A DNA stretch of 64,000 bases from Lentisphaerae bacterium WC36 (GTDB lineage: Bacteria; Verrucomicrobiota; Lentisphaeria; Victivallales; SZUA-371). Every line of letters begins with the position of its first letter. The stretch's first letter is position 1. Of this stretch, positions 46,903-56,865 are shown piece after piece. The stretch spans positions 868,001 through 932,000 of the forward strand of contig CP085689.1 of assembly GCA_020683205.1 (NCBI GenBank). The letters are read 5' to 3'. Under the pieces are notes generated by a model. It did not search any database and was not told the DNA's origin. It saw only the letters and a program-made list of their open reading frames with translations. A program made the translations under genes and the position numbers.

Positions 46903-47721
46903 TTATTTTATGAAGTTTACCTTTGCCGAACCACGTTCGACAGTGCGTGTGTACTTAACATTAGGCATTCCAAATGCCATTGTATAACCAATAATGTGAT
47001 TTTCAGGAATATTCAAGCGTGCTTTTAACTCAGGAAATGTTTTTATAAGATGCATAATAAAGCCATTCCAAACGGTTCCAATATTCATAGTTTGCGCCAT
47101 TAATTCAAAATATGTCAATGCTATATGAGTATCAGCCGTTGGGCAGGGTGTATCTTTTGGTGCAGAAGCAATAATAAAATGTGGAGCTCCACGAAAAATC
47201 ATGTCAGCGCCATGTTCTTTATACCCTTCAACCGCTTTAGCAAAAAATTGCATAACGTAATCATTTTCTGCCATTTCTTGAGTTGCTAAATGGGTGTCAA
47301 GCATTTTATAAATATCATCTTTAAGCATACTTGTCGCTTTTTTCTTATCCATAACCGTAAATAATACCTGCTGAGAATTTACTCCCGTAGGTGCGTGCCA
47401 TGCAATATCAAGGAGTTTTTTAAGTTGTTCTTTAGGAATATTTTCATCTTTATAGCTACGAATAGAGCGGCGCCCTTTAATTAAAATTTCCATTTGCTCA
47501 GGGCTTGGAAAATTATCTTTTATCGGAGTACATTGTTCAGGTGCACAACCATTAATAGCTATAGCACTAACTGGACAAATAGCCATGCAATGTAAACATT
47601 TGATGCAGTCTTCATTTTCCATTTCTGGATAATTATTTATTTTAATACAGTGTACGGGGCAATCTTGGGCACAAAGACCGCATAAAATACATTTATTTTC
47701 ATTTACTTTAAAGTCATACAT
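46903..47721 (-). CDS. Ferredoxin-nitroreductase fusion protein
   Basis: A 272-residue flavoprotein with an N-terminal dicluster ferredoxin domain (CILCGLCAQDCP at about 11-22 and CIKCLHCMAICP at about 39-50) fused to an FMN-dependent nitroreductase domain. The latter shows RRSIRSYKDENIP and HAPTGVNSQQ, and near the end the usual G-(T/S)-x-W-x-G region (GTVWNGF). It probably reduces nitro or quinone-like compounds using electrons from the fused clusters. This architecture is common in strict anaerobes. It is monocistronic; the substrate is unknown. Confidence 0.93.
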   Translation of the reverse strand: MYDFKVNENKCILCGLCAQDCPVHCIKINNYPEMENEDCIKCLHCMAICPVSAIAINGCAPEQCTPIKDNFPSPEQMEILIKGRRSIRSYKDENIPKEQLKKLLDIAWHAPTGVNSQQVLFTVMDKKKATSMLKDDIYKMLDTHLATQEMAENDYVMQFFAKAVEGYKEHGADMIFRGAPHFIIASAPKDTPCPTADTHIALTYFELMAQTMNIGTVWNGFIMHLIKTFPELKARLNIPENHIIGYTMAFGMPNVKYTRTVERGSAKVNFIK

Positions 47722-47814
47722 GACATATTCTCCATATAGTGAAGGACATTATAAAAAATTAGTTTTAGCAAATTAATATAAATTTAATATAACGCTTTAA
47801 TTTTTTTTGTGAAA

Positions 47815-47841
47815 AAAAAGCCCCTGTTGTAGGAGCTTTTT
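47815..47841 (-). terminator. Terminator of GH84 gene
   Basis: On the minus strand AAAAAGCTCCT and AGGGGCTTTTT form an 11-bp stem (one G-T wobble) around a 5-nt loop, continuing into more T. It is 18 bp beyond the GH84 stop codon. Confidence 0.88.
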
Positions 47842-47858
47842 AGTCAATTAATATTGAA

Positions 47859-50768
47859 TTATTTTGCTTGTATGAAAACTAATTCATTGATTTTCATTTC
47901 ATTTGAATCGGCGTTAACGACAACTTCTTTGATTGGTTCATCAAGGCGGAAAGTATCAACATGGTCGCCATTGCTTAATGAAAATGTTTTTTGGGAATTT
48001 ACTCCTTTTAAAGTAATTTTACCACTTTTGTATTGACCCAAAACAATTAGTGCATTAGCTGTAGTGTCTTCTTTAGAGTCATTAGTAAAAATAGCTTGAC
48101 GATTTTTTAACGATGAAAAAGTTAAAATATCTTTGTCATTTGCATTTTTTAGAGAAAATAATGATTCATCTAAAATGATTTTAAAAGTTTTAATTTTAAT
48201 ATTTTGAATTTTATTTTTTCTGTTAATAAAGCGGAATTTTTTATAGATTTTATTTGGTGATATCTTAGAAAAATTAATAAAATTATCATCATCTGTTGCC
48301 GCTAATTTTTCACCCCAAGTGTTAATGTTTTTAACTCCTAGGTTTACTTGAAAATTGCGAATGTCTCGACCTGCAACACCTTCAGGGATATTTATTTGTA
48401 TATATTGGTTTTTTCCCATCATGCCAACTTCATGTATTTGATTAAGAGAATAGCCATTTTTATTAAGTTTTAAAATTGGTTTTTGCAAGTTTGTGACGGT
48501 ATTAACAACAAATGGTAGTGGTGCTTCATTTACTTTAAAATCACGAATTGCAGTCCAGACGTTATTTTTTGTTCCGTCAAGTTTGCCTGCGTGCAGTGAA
48601 CGGTAACGTAGGTAGCGAGCTTTGATATTTAGATTTGTTAAACTAATTTTATCGCCTTCAGTTGGTGAATTAATTGCAATCCAATTGTTTTTGTTGCTAT
48701 CTGTTGCATATTCGAGTTGACCACGGTGAACAATATCGTGATCGCCATCGTAACGACCCATAATTAAATTAATTCTATTTATAGCAATATCAGAGCCCAA
48801 ATCAATTCCAAACCAATCACCAACTTTTTGAACTTGACGACAGTAATAATAGCTGGCGACATTTGCATCAATCATTTTATTGATATTATCTTTATTTTTA
48901 GAATTTGAAAAAGCCTTCATTGTTGAAAAATTAAGTTTTGAACTTTTTTTATTATTAGCAGTAGCATAAAGTTCTGTGAATAAATTTTTACTCATGTTAT
49001 GAACAAATGGCTTAATCACTTTAGACCCAGTTTCAACTGGAGGGCGTCGGTAATTATGCTGTTTGTCTTCACGGCAATCATCTCCAGACATATTGTTCAA
49101 TTGTGCTATAATATTTTGTAAAAGAGTAAAATTTTTCTCAATATTTGCTTTATTATTTTGTGGCTTAAAAGCTAATTTTTCAGTTAAATCAAGAGTTTTA
49201 AGTCCGGCTCTACCTAAGTAAGTAAAACTATTTAGCCATGGATTGATTTCAGCAAAAAGAGTTTGTTTATCAGGATTATTACGTCGTATGATTTGCGCAG
49301 CTGTGGCAATTCTTGTAAATTCTTCTTTTATTAATGAAAAATCATTGCTATTAAAAGAATTATTTTTTTGATATTGTTTCAAAAAGCGATTAAAAACTTT
49401 TGCTATTTCAACTGATTCTTCACGCTGGTAATGGTGAACACTTTTACCAATGCTACTATTATGGTTTGCAAATGTTTGCATAGCTGCCGCACTTTTTGGG
49501 AACATAATTTTAATACCATCTTTCCATGATTTCACTGAATTAAAATCATTAACATTCCAAGTGTAATCAGCAATACTAAATAGCGCAATTTTTGATGCTT
49601 CTGGTTTATCCATAGGGTTTGAAGTAAATCCAGACATACTTTCAATTGCACCTTTACCTTGAGCTAAACCATAAGTTCGACCAATTAAGAGATGCTCGCG
49701 AACATAATCAGATACTGGCCAGTTCCACCAGATAAATGGCGGACGTTTAGTGCGTTTTTCAAACCATTGATTGCCTTCTAAAGTAATATTATGAATAACA
49801 CTATTTCCAGTCCACATCATATTGATTGCTGGATCTAGTTTTTGTCCCATTTGCGTTAGATAATCTCCTTTAGCATATGCTCTGCTATACTGTGTGGGGC
49901 AAAAAATTAATGGAGTAACATCAGATTTTTTATCAATAAAACGCTTTTTTAATTCATTCAAATATTCAATCTGTTTTTCAGCACGAGCACCTTCCCCTCC
50001 TATGTCATCAAAAAATACTGCGAATGAGCGTACACCTAATTCGTACATCATTTCAAATTTTTTTATAGTCGCTTCAAAATCTGCCTTTGTCCATTTTATA
50101 TCACGCCCAGGGTGAACTGCCCAAACAAAGTTAACTTTATTCTTTTTTGCACGTTTAATCAGTTCTGAAATCCGCTCAGCTTCTTTAGCTGGATAAGGTT
50201 CACGCCAGCGAGTTGAAAAACCATGGAAAGGATCATTTTTGGGTCCATAAATATAGGTGTTTAATTTATATTTTCCATAAAAATCCAATTGTGCTAGGCG
50301 GTCTTTATGTGGCCATGGCTTTCCATAAAAACCTTCGACTGCACCCCGGAATGGAATATCAGGGTAATCATTAATTTCAATTAGTGGGAATTTTCCATTG
50401 TTGTTTAATTGCCTTAAAGTTTGGATTGCATAAAATGTTCCAGTTGCATCATATGAATTGATTGTAATTTTATTTTTAGTTATTTTTAAGTTATATGCTC
50501 CAGAGCAATTTTTTAAATCACAGCGAGCTGAAGTTGTTGCTTCATTAATTGAAATTAAATAATTACTATTACTATTATGATTTATAAATTGTTGCAATAG
50601 AGTTTTAGCGTTTGAGTCAAAATTGCTACTAAATTGAGCGTCTTTAACATTAACAAAGCCATCAAGAACTGCCATTTTTTGTGGATTTGGATATATTTTA
50701 ATATTATTGTCAGCAAAAAGTGTCGTCGTACTTAAAGCTAACATGGCTGATAACATAACATTTTTCAT
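47859..50768 (-). CDS. Secreted GH84 beta-N-acetylglucosaminidase (O-GlcNAcase/NagJ-like)
   Basis: A 969-residue exported enzyme (signal peptide about 1-19) that removes beta-N-acetylglucosamine by substrate-assisted catalysis. Domain order: a GH20b-like N-terminal domain with the TFYAIQTLRQL helix; the GH84 barrel from about residue 138 with RGAVEGFYGKPW and the catalytic Asp pair in FFDDIGG (Asp 254, 255); a helical domain; and a discoidin-like CBM32/F5-8C module (about 620-770) with a YYYCRQVQKVGDWFGIDLG core. C-terminal beta modules follow. Gut relatives act on mucins and other host glycans. Monocistronic. Confidence 0.95.
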   Translation of the reverse strand: MKNVMLSAMLALSTTTLFADNNIKIYPNPQKMAVLDGFVNVKDAQFSSNFDSNAKTLLQQFINHNSNSNYLISINEATTSARCDLKNCSGAYNLKITKNKITINSYDATGTFYAIQTLRQLNNNGKFPLIEINDYPDIPFRGAVEGFYGKPWPHKDRLAQLDFYGKYKLNTYIYGPKNDPFHGFSTRWREPYPAKEAERISELIKRAKKNKVNFVWAVHPGRDIKWTKADFEATIKKFEMMYELGVRSFAVFFDDIGGEGARAEKQIEYLNELKKRFIDKKSDVTPLIFCPTQYSRAYAKGDYLTQMGQKLDPAINMMWTGNSVIHNITLEGNQWFEKRTKRPPFIWWNWPVSDYVREHLLIGRTYGLAQGKGAIESMSGFTSNPMDKPEASKIALFSIADYTWNVNDFNSVKSWKDGIKIMFPKSAAAMQTFANHNSSIGKSVHHYQREESVEIAKVFNRFLKQYQKNNSFNSNDFSLIKEEFTRIATAAQIIRRNNPDKQTLFAEINPWLNSFTYLGRAGLKTLDLTEKLAFKPQNNKANIEKNFTLLQNIIAQLNNMSGDDCREDKQHNYRRPPVETGSKVIKPFVHNMSKNLFTELYATANNKKSSKLNFSTMKAFSNSKNKDNINKMIDANVASYYYCRQVQKVGDWFGIDLGSDIAINRINLIMGRYDGDHDIVHRGQLEYATDSNKNNWIAINSPTEGDKISLTNLNIKARYLRYRSLHAGKLDGTKNNVWTAIRDFKVNEAPLPFVVNTVTNLQKPILKLNKNGYSLNQIHEVGMMGKNQYIQINIPEGVAGRDIRNFQVNLGVKNINTWGEKLAATDDDNFINFSKISPNKIYKKFRFINRKNKIQNIKIKTFKIILDESLFSLKNANDKDILTFSSLKNRQAIFTNDSKEDTTANALIVLGQYKSGKITLKGVNSQKTFSLSNGDHVDTFRLDEPIKEVVVNADSNEMKINELVFIQAK

Positions 50769-51050
50769 TAGAATAACCTTTTCTTTTTTTTAGTTGTAAT
50801 CTTAAGGGCTTCTTTATAAATATTTGTTTTTAAAAATTACTTTTTTAAACTATTTCTATTTATACATCAATACCTATCTAAAACTTTACATAGTTAATAA
50901 AATTTTAATAATTTACGCCACGTGTAATTAATTGTCAATTTTTAAAAGATCAATAAATAAAAAATAATTTATTATTGGTTAAAAAATTATGTAATTGACA
51001 AAAAGTTGCAATAATAGTAAATTGTTTTAATACTTTTAGTAGATAATTTA

Positions 51051-52316
51051 ATGTCAAAAAATAAGTATATAAACTTTTATAAGAATGAGCTTTTAGAGGA
51101 GGGTAATTCCCTTTTTTATGCTTTGAAATTTGCGATACGTTCTTATATCATGACTCGTGAAAATTGGCTTAGTCGCTGTCGAATTGGGCTTTTTGGATGG
51201 CGTGGAGGCTTTAAATCTGGTAAACTTTTTTTTAATCGAAGATTGACAGAGCAGAATATTGCTGCAATGCGTGAGGTTATTGAAGTGATCGACAATCAAG
51301 AGTATACAGGTAGTATGAAGGTTCATGCAATTAGTTTGATTTCAAAAAAATTATCACCTACTGGGCGAGGATATGAACTTTTAAGCACTTTTTTAAAAGT
51401 AACTGGCCTTGAGGGAAAAAGTAGTTATTTGGGAGCTATTGAAGGCTGGGAGCATTGTATTGTAATAAATGGTCACTCTCTTGAACCAGGGCGCAATTTG
51501 GGGTCGGGGAATCATGGAGAGGTATATAAGTTAAAACGTAGCGATGGTGCTGAAGCCTTTGGTAATGGTGCCGTAAAAACATTTTCTGATAATGATTCTT
51601 TAACAGTTGATAATGTTGTAGAAATTCAAAATTTTGAATATGTTTATAATATGCTGGGTCCACGATTTATTCTTCACGCACGACAATTTGCATCAGATTT
51701 TCATTTATCAACAAATCCACAACGTAGATTTAAATTTTCAGTTATGCCATATGTTAAAGGAATTCCTATTAAAGAGTATGTCAAACAAAGAATACAACGC
51801 AAAAAATATGATGAATTTGAGGTTTTAATAAATAATGCAAATTTTCTGTATGAAGTGCATAATATAGGTGTTGTTCATAGAGATTTAGTTCCTAATAATA
51901 TTATTGTAGTTAATAATTTAGGAGGAGTATTTTTTGTTGATTTTGGTAGCGCTCTACGGGTTGATATGAAGGAGCGAAGTGAATTAACTGATAAATGGTA
52001 CGGTGGTATAACTAGAGACTTAGCAGCTATAATTATTTTTTTCTTTTGGGTAAGGTGGAAAAGGGGAAAGGATGGCGACCCTTGGCAAATTGAGGATTTA
52101 GATAATATTTGTCATGCAATGAGAATTGAACGTTGGATACAAGATCCAGCATTTTTTAATGTAGAATATGGTGTGAATTTTATTGATGATTTAATTGAAA
52201 AATGTTACTATTATCGAGAATTAGCAAAAATGCCTCAACATAGGCTTTTTAGCCCCAAATCGATAGAAAAAGCTAGAAAGTTAGCAACACCATATATGTA
52301 CTTGAGCGATTGGTAA
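51051..52316 (+). CDS. Eukaryote-like serine/threonine protein kinase, putative effector
   Basis: 421 residues, soluble, no signal peptide. The kinase domain starts near residue 148: glycine loop LGSGNHGEVY (150-159), the invariant Lys in AVKTF (Lys 176), catalytic loop VHRDLVPNN (Asp 278, Asn 283) and DFGSA (Asp 297). All phosphotransfer residues are present. The activation segment is short, without a canonical APE. A 145-residue N-terminal region has no recognised domain. No Shine-Dalgarno sequence is visible at the ATG. The next gene starts 23 bp on, so the pair is an operon. An exported effector role is inferred. Confidence 0.83.
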   Translation: MSKNKYINFYKNELLEEGNSLFYALKFAIRSYIMTRENWLSRCRIGLFGWRGGFKSGKLFFNRRLTEQNIAAMREVIEVIDNQEYTGSMKVHAISLISKKLSPTGRGYELLSTFLKVTGLEGKSSYLGAIEGWEHCIVINGHSLEPGRNLGSGNHGEVYKLKRSDGAEAFGNGAVKTFSDNDSLTVDNVVEIQNFEYVYNMLGPRFILHARQFASDFHLSTNPQRRFKFSVMPYVKGIPIKEYVKQRIQRKKYDEFEVLINNANFLYEVHNIGVVHRDLVPNNIIVVNNLGGVFFVDFGSALRVDMKERSELTDKWYGGITRDLAAIIIFFFWVRWKRGKDGDPWQIEDLDNICHAMRIERWIQDPAFFNVEYGVNFIDDLIEKCYYYRELAKMPQHRLFSPKSIEKARKLATPYMYLSDW

Positions 52317-52339
52317 AATAATAAATTGAAGAGTTTGTT

Positions 52340-53704
52340 ATGTTAAGACAAATTTTACAAAATTGCATAAAGGAATTACGAACTAATACTCGTGGTTCGG
52401 AAAATTCAGCACGAGCTAATTTTATTGCAGATGTTATTGAAGAGGCTGTCCATTGTCAAGAATATGATCGCGCAGAATTAATTTTACGAGATCAGATGAA
52501 TTTAATTAATACAAATGATTATGAAAGTGAAGAAAAAATTATTTATAAAAATGCTTCTAGAAGTAGGTATATAAGAACAAATATTAAACTTAAGCATTAT
52601 GATCAGTACTATGAGATCTTATTGAAGTATTTGCGGCAGTTAACAGCCCAACGAGGAACGGTACAGTTAGATTGCCCTGGTATTGCTCTAACTCATAGAA
52701 TCTGGGTTGGTAATCCTTTAACCCAAGATCAAATAGGAATTATTAAAAGCGCAAATATTGCACTTGATAAAATTTGGACTGATAGTAAAACGGGAGCTAA
52801 AGAAGAATTAACACATTGCATTTGGACTAATCGTCGTGAATTGCTATCAATGGCTAGTTGTATTAAAGGTGTTGTATTTAGAGATGTTGAAGAGCTTTTT
52901 GATTCGCAAAATCCGCTTTATAACCACTATTTATCATTTATGGCGCACAAAGAGTATGCTTTTGTGTCTGACTTGGCTCGTATACAGGCATGTTGTAAGT
53001 TTGGTGGATTGTTTATGGGAATAGCTTGGTATAATAATTTTCGCAGTCATCCTCCGAAATTTGCTCCCACTATGGATACTATAAAGGTTTTTACTAGTTA
53101 TGAAGATAAAGCGACTATTATTGCGCTCCCTTTTTCTGGTACTGCATATCAACAATTAGAGGGATATTTCTTGCACCAGTATCGCAACTACTCGGCTCAT
53201 TTAACTACAACATCATATGTTGATTGTGAAATGTTATATTTTGGGCGTCCACGGCATCCTCTTGCACTTTTAATTGCCGAAAAACAGGCAGAATACTTGA
53301 ATGCTCTTGGTGAAAGTAGAGTGCCACATGTTATAAAAAATTATCGAAAAATTATGTATGAAAACTTGGTTAAGGATTGGCAGAAATTTAATAATCCGTT
53401 ACGTTTTGAAAATCATATTTCTGATCAAGTTCGTCAAACACAAATAGCTAACGCTGGTTTAATAACTAATGTTCTTGCTTTAACTCAAGCTTTTATGGAT
53501 TTAGGATATTTTCATTTTGATAGTCCACTTTCAGAGCATGGAGCAAGCAATAGATACCGAAGTGTAACTCTTGACAAAAGAGTGCAGTTTAAGATTGACG
53601 ATGTAGGAGATATGATGTTTTGTGAAGAGCTAGGTCTACAACGAAAAGCATCTAAATCATGGTTAAAAGTTAACTTAGCTAAAAAAATATCTGCTGAAAC
53701 ATAA
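52340..53704 (+). CDS. TcdA/TcdB-like glycosyltransferase homologue without DXD motif
   Basis: 454 residues. The fold-level landmarks of the glycosyltransferases at 33.7-36.8 kb are present in the same order: LTHRIWVGNPLT (Trp 122 in place of FWTGPS), VSDLAR (Asp 211, Arg 214) and KFGGLFMGIAWYNN. In the last one the DXD becomes G-I-A (227-229), so both metal-binding acids are gone. It also has about 110 extra residues at the N-terminus. The gene follows the kinase gene by 23 bp. It is either inactive, with a binding or adaptor role for the kinase, or uses metal-independent chemistry. No signal peptide. Confidence 0.65.
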   Translation: MLRQILQNCIKELRTNTRGSENSARANFIADVIEEAVHCQEYDRAELILRDQMNLINTNDYESEEKIIYKNASRSRYIRTNIKLKHYDQYYEILLKYLRQLTAQRGTVQLDCPGIALTHRIWVGNPLTQDQIGIIKSANIALDKIWTDSKTGAKEELTHCIWTNRRELLSMASCIKGVVFRDVEELFDSQNPLYNHYLSFMAHKEYAFVSDLARIQACCKFGGLFMGIAWYNNFRSHPPKFAPTMDTIKVFTSYEDKATIIALPFSGTAYQQLEGYFLHQYRNYSAHLTTTSYVDCEMLYFGRPRHPLALLIAEKQAEYLNALGESRVPHVIKNYRKIMYENLVKDWQKFNNPLRFENHISDQVRQTQIANAGLITNVLALTQAFMDLGYFHFDSPLSEHGASNRYRSVTLDKRVQFKIDDVGDMMFCEELGLQRKASKSWLKVNLAKKISAET

Positions 53705-53832
53705 AAAATAATGTTTTAGAAAGCTTCTTGAGTATTTTATTTAAAAATTGTATTGGACTTTTTTTAGAAAAAAATTATATTTATAATTAAATATAAATAA
53801 TTAAAAACAACTTCAAAAAGTAAAAATAAATA

Positions 53833-54462
53833 ATGAATTCATATAAAAAAATAGATTTAAAATCGTGGTCGCGAGCTTCCTTATATCAATTTTATCGTCA
53901 ATTTGAAGCCCCCTGTTATAATATTTCTGTTAAACTTGATGGCAGTAAAATTTTTGAATATGCCAAAAAGCATAACTATTCTTTTTTCTTAATTGTACTC
54001 TATGCAATTTTGCGCGCAACTAATGAGGTGTCTCAAATCAAGCAGCGCGTTATTGATGGTGAAGCGATTGAATTTAATAATGTTGCAGCAATGACTCCAA
54101 TCATGACCGATCAAGAAATATTTTGTCAAGCGTGGTGTGATTACTTTGCGAGTTTTGAGGAATTTAAAGCTAATGCTGAACCAATTATTGCCGATGCACG
54201 GAATAATATTTCAAATGTGCCTCAAAACTATAGCGAAAATTTCATTTGTGCGAGTTGTTCGCCTTGGTTACACTTTGAATCTATTAGTCAAGCAGAACTA
54301 AACTTTCAAGATAGTATTCCTATTTTAGCTTGGGGAAAAATGAAAGATAATTTAATTCCAATTAGCGTGAAATTTAACCATTGTTTTGTTGACGGACTTC
54401 ATGCCGCTCGCTTTTTTGATAGCATTGAAAAATTTTTTGCTAATCCTGAATTGTTAGTTTAA
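53833..54462 (+). CDS. Chloramphenicol acetyltransferase family protein (CatA-like)
   Basis: A 209-residue trimeric-type acetyltransferase that uses acetyl-CoA. Length, the SFFLIVLYAILRATNEV helix, FEEFKAN and the catalytic NHCFVDGLHAARF (His 183, HxxxDG) match the type A chloramphenicol acetyltransferase fold. Many chromosomal family members do not confer resistance and have other acceptors, so activity on chloramphenicol is not assumed. The start has only a weak ribosome site. It is separated from the pseudo-glycosyltransferase gene by 128 bp and is convergent with the Sel1/TPR gene. Confidence 0.88.
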   Translation: MNSYKKIDLKSWSRASLYQFYRQFEAPCYNISVKLDGSKIFEYAKKHNYSFFLIVLYAILRATNEVSQIKQRVIDGEAIEFNNVAAMTPIMTDQEIFCQAWCDYFASFEEFKANAEPIIADARNNISNVPQNYSENFICASCSPWLHFESISQAELNFQDSIPILAWGKMKDNLIPISVKFNHCFVDGLHAARFFDSIEKFFANPELLV

Positions 54463-54493
54463 GTTCTATAAATCATTATTTATAAGCAGTTAA

Positions 54494-56779
54494 TCACTTT
54501 TTGAGTAGTGTTTGCTTATATTTAAGGATTTCTAATATTGCACGCTGGTCACTAAATTTATCTAAGGATTTTTTCTTGGTTAATTCCTTGATTCTTTGAT
54601 TTAAGTTTTTAATCTTTTCAGGTGGTGTTTCTAGCAGTTTTTCTACTTCTTCAAACTCAGACATGTAGTTTGAATATTTATTGAAAATTTCTTGCGCTTT
54701 GACAAAATTTTGCTCTGTGCCATAACCTAAAATAAAGCATTTTGCATAGTTATAGAAGTTAAACGGGAAATGAATTTCTTTTTGATTTAAGTTATTAATT
54801 AATTTATCTAGATGATAAAAATATTTTTGAGGGTTATTTTTACGAGCGACATTAAAATAATAGTCTGTATTACTATGAAGTGGAGCATAATAGCATAAAA
54901 TTGCTCTTTGCCATGTTGAATCATTGGTTTCAACTATTTTTTCATCCAGTAATTCAATAGCCTTATTAATATTTTTTTCTACACCCAGCCCATGATTATA
55001 GCAATTTATTAAAGTAAAAAATAACCTATCATTTGATTGTGATTCTTGTTTAATTTTTTCAATAAAATATGGCAAACTTTGCTTATGAAATTGATTGAAG
55101 TTTTGTAGAACAGAAAAAATAGTATGGTGATGGTAGTCACTATTTGCCATCAAAAATTCTGTTAATTCTTTAGCTTTGACAATATTTTCAGGGCGTGATT
55201 TTGCGCTTTTTAAATAAAAAATAATTAAATTTTCAGCGCCGTTGGGTTCTATTTCATATATTTTTTCAAGAATTTGTTGGCATTTATTGTACATTTTTTC
55301 TTTGTTATATAGTTCACTTAAAGAAATCATAGCTTTAGTAGAGTAGGGGAAGCTTTGTAAATATTCTTCTAATAAAGCAATGACTTTTTTACCATATTTT
55401 TTATTCTTTTGGTTATTTTTAATAAGGTAATATTTGTTAATTGAGTCAATTGGTACCCCATATATTTGTGGTAAAAATTCCAGTAGTTGATTTGATATCT
55501 GATTATATTTAAATGCTTTTTGCAAATGATTGACGGCTGTTTTTTCTAAAGATGGTAATCTTGAAGATTTTTCGAAATAAATCATCGCCAATGAATCAAA
55601 ACCTTCATTAAAATTTGCCGCCAGATCTTTGAGATAATTCATCTGTTTATATTCATTTCTTTTAAATTTTATTATATAATTTAGACCTAAGACTTGATCC
55701 GTTCCATAAAAAGACGCTAGCTGCAATTTGGCGGGTACAAATCCTTTTTTATCTAGAAAATTAAGAATTTTTAATCCTTTAACAATTTCTTTTTTATCTT
55801 TACCGTAATATATATAAATTCGAGCCAATTGGAGCAATGCATAAAAGTTATTCTGATCGATTTCAATTAATTCTCTAATTAATTGTTTCGCATTAAATTG
55901 CACAAGTTCATCGCTAAAACACAGCAAGCGGTATGCTATTTTAATACAGTCATAATGTGTTATATCTTTTGTTAATGCTTTAAGTAACAAATCTTTGCCT
56001 TTGAAAAAATCGCTACGTCTTTTAAGTTTCTTGTTACGAATGATATTGCCACTGTCATCTGTTGGAATGACAGGCATAATGTAAAAAAGCATTTTTTGCT
56101 TAAACCCATTGGCATTTTTTAGTTCAAAAGCTTTTTCAACATATTCATTGAATTTTTTTTCATCATGTTTTGAAAATTTTTGATAAAGGGTATGATTATT
56201 TATTAGACGATAGTTTTTTAAAGATTCAGCATAGGCTGCTCCACTATTTTTTTCACGGCCAATTTTTAAATATTCAATAAATTTTTGCTTATTTTTTGAT
56301 ACGCCACGACCCTTTAAATAAACTTGGGCTAAAAGTTTATAAGCATCAACTGCACCTTTATCTATTGCTAAGTTTAGTACCTTAACCATTTCTTCGCCCT
56401 TAAACTGCTGTAAAGGTAAGCTTTTATCAAAATCAATTTCTGCTAAGCGCAATAATGCAAAACCTTGAAGCTTTCCTGTTGCTTTTTGAGTAACCTCTTT
56501 ATATAACTTTATAGCAAGAGGACGATTGCGTAGTGTCGTAATCCCATGATAATAAAAGTATGCCAACTTATATGTTGCAACTAAATTGCCTTTTTTACTT
56601 TCTGCTTTGTAGCGTGCAAATTTTTTTGTATAGTTAAATTTTTGCCTTATTTCTTTAGGAATTAATGGCTGGGAACTAGTTTTTTCAATGTCAGTGATAA
56701 AATCTTGAGCTGTAATTGCAAATATTTGAGTAGTTAAACAATTTATAATGACTATTAACAATAACGCTACCTTTTTCAT
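54494..56779 (-). CDS. Exported Sel1/TPR-repeat protein
   Basis: A 761-residue periplasmic or surface protein with a signal peptide (about 1-21) and many Sel1-like and TPR helical hairpins. Examples: LVATYKLAYFYYHGITTLRN (about 65-85), AYKLLAQVYLKGRGVSKNKQ (about 140-160), and further repeats at about 615-640 and 680-710. Such arrays mediate protein-protein contacts. It is a single gene with a GGAGGA-type ribosome site. Partner and function unknown. Confidence 0.82.
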   Translation of the reverse strand: MKKVALLLIVIINCLTTQIFAITAQDFITDIEKTSSQPLIPKEIRQKFNYTKKFARYKAESKKGNLVATYKLAYFYYHGITTLRNRPLAIKLYKEVTQKATGKLQGFALLRLAEIDFDKSLPLQQFKGEEMVKVLNLAIDKGAVDAYKLLAQVYLKGRGVSKNKQKFIEYLKIGREKNSGAAYAESLKNYRLINNHTLYQKFSKHDEKKFNEYVEKAFELKNANGFKQKMLFYIMPVIPTDDSGNIIRNKKLKRRSDFFKGKDLLLKALTKDITHYDCIKIAYRLLCFSDELVQFNAKQLIRELIEIDQNNFYALLQLARIYIYYGKDKKEIVKGLKILNFLDKKGFVPAKLQLASFYGTDQVLGLNYIIKFKRNEYKQMNYLKDLAANFNEGFDSLAMIYFEKSSRLPSLEKTAVNHLQKAFKYNQISNQLLEFLPQIYGVPIDSINKYYLIKNNQKNKKYGKKVIALLEEYLQSFPYSTKAMISLSELYNKEKMYNKCQQILEKIYEIEPNGAENLIIFYLKSAKSRPENIVKAKELTEFLMANSDYHHHTIFSVLQNFNQFHKQSLPYFIEKIKQESQSNDRLFFTLINCYNHGLGVEKNINKAIELLDEKIVETNDSTWQRAILCYYAPLHSNTDYYFNVARKNNPQKYFYHLDKLINNLNQKEIHFPFNFYNYAKCFILGYGTEQNFVKAQEIFNKYSNYMSEFEEVEKLLETPPEKIKNLNQRIKELTKKKSLDKFSDQRAILEILKYKQTLLKK

Positions 56780-56865
56780 AAAAATTCCTCCTAGTATTAT
56801 TTAAATTAAATATAAACTAGATTGTTAAATTTGCAAATTTTTTATTCAAAACAACGAAGTTTTAT

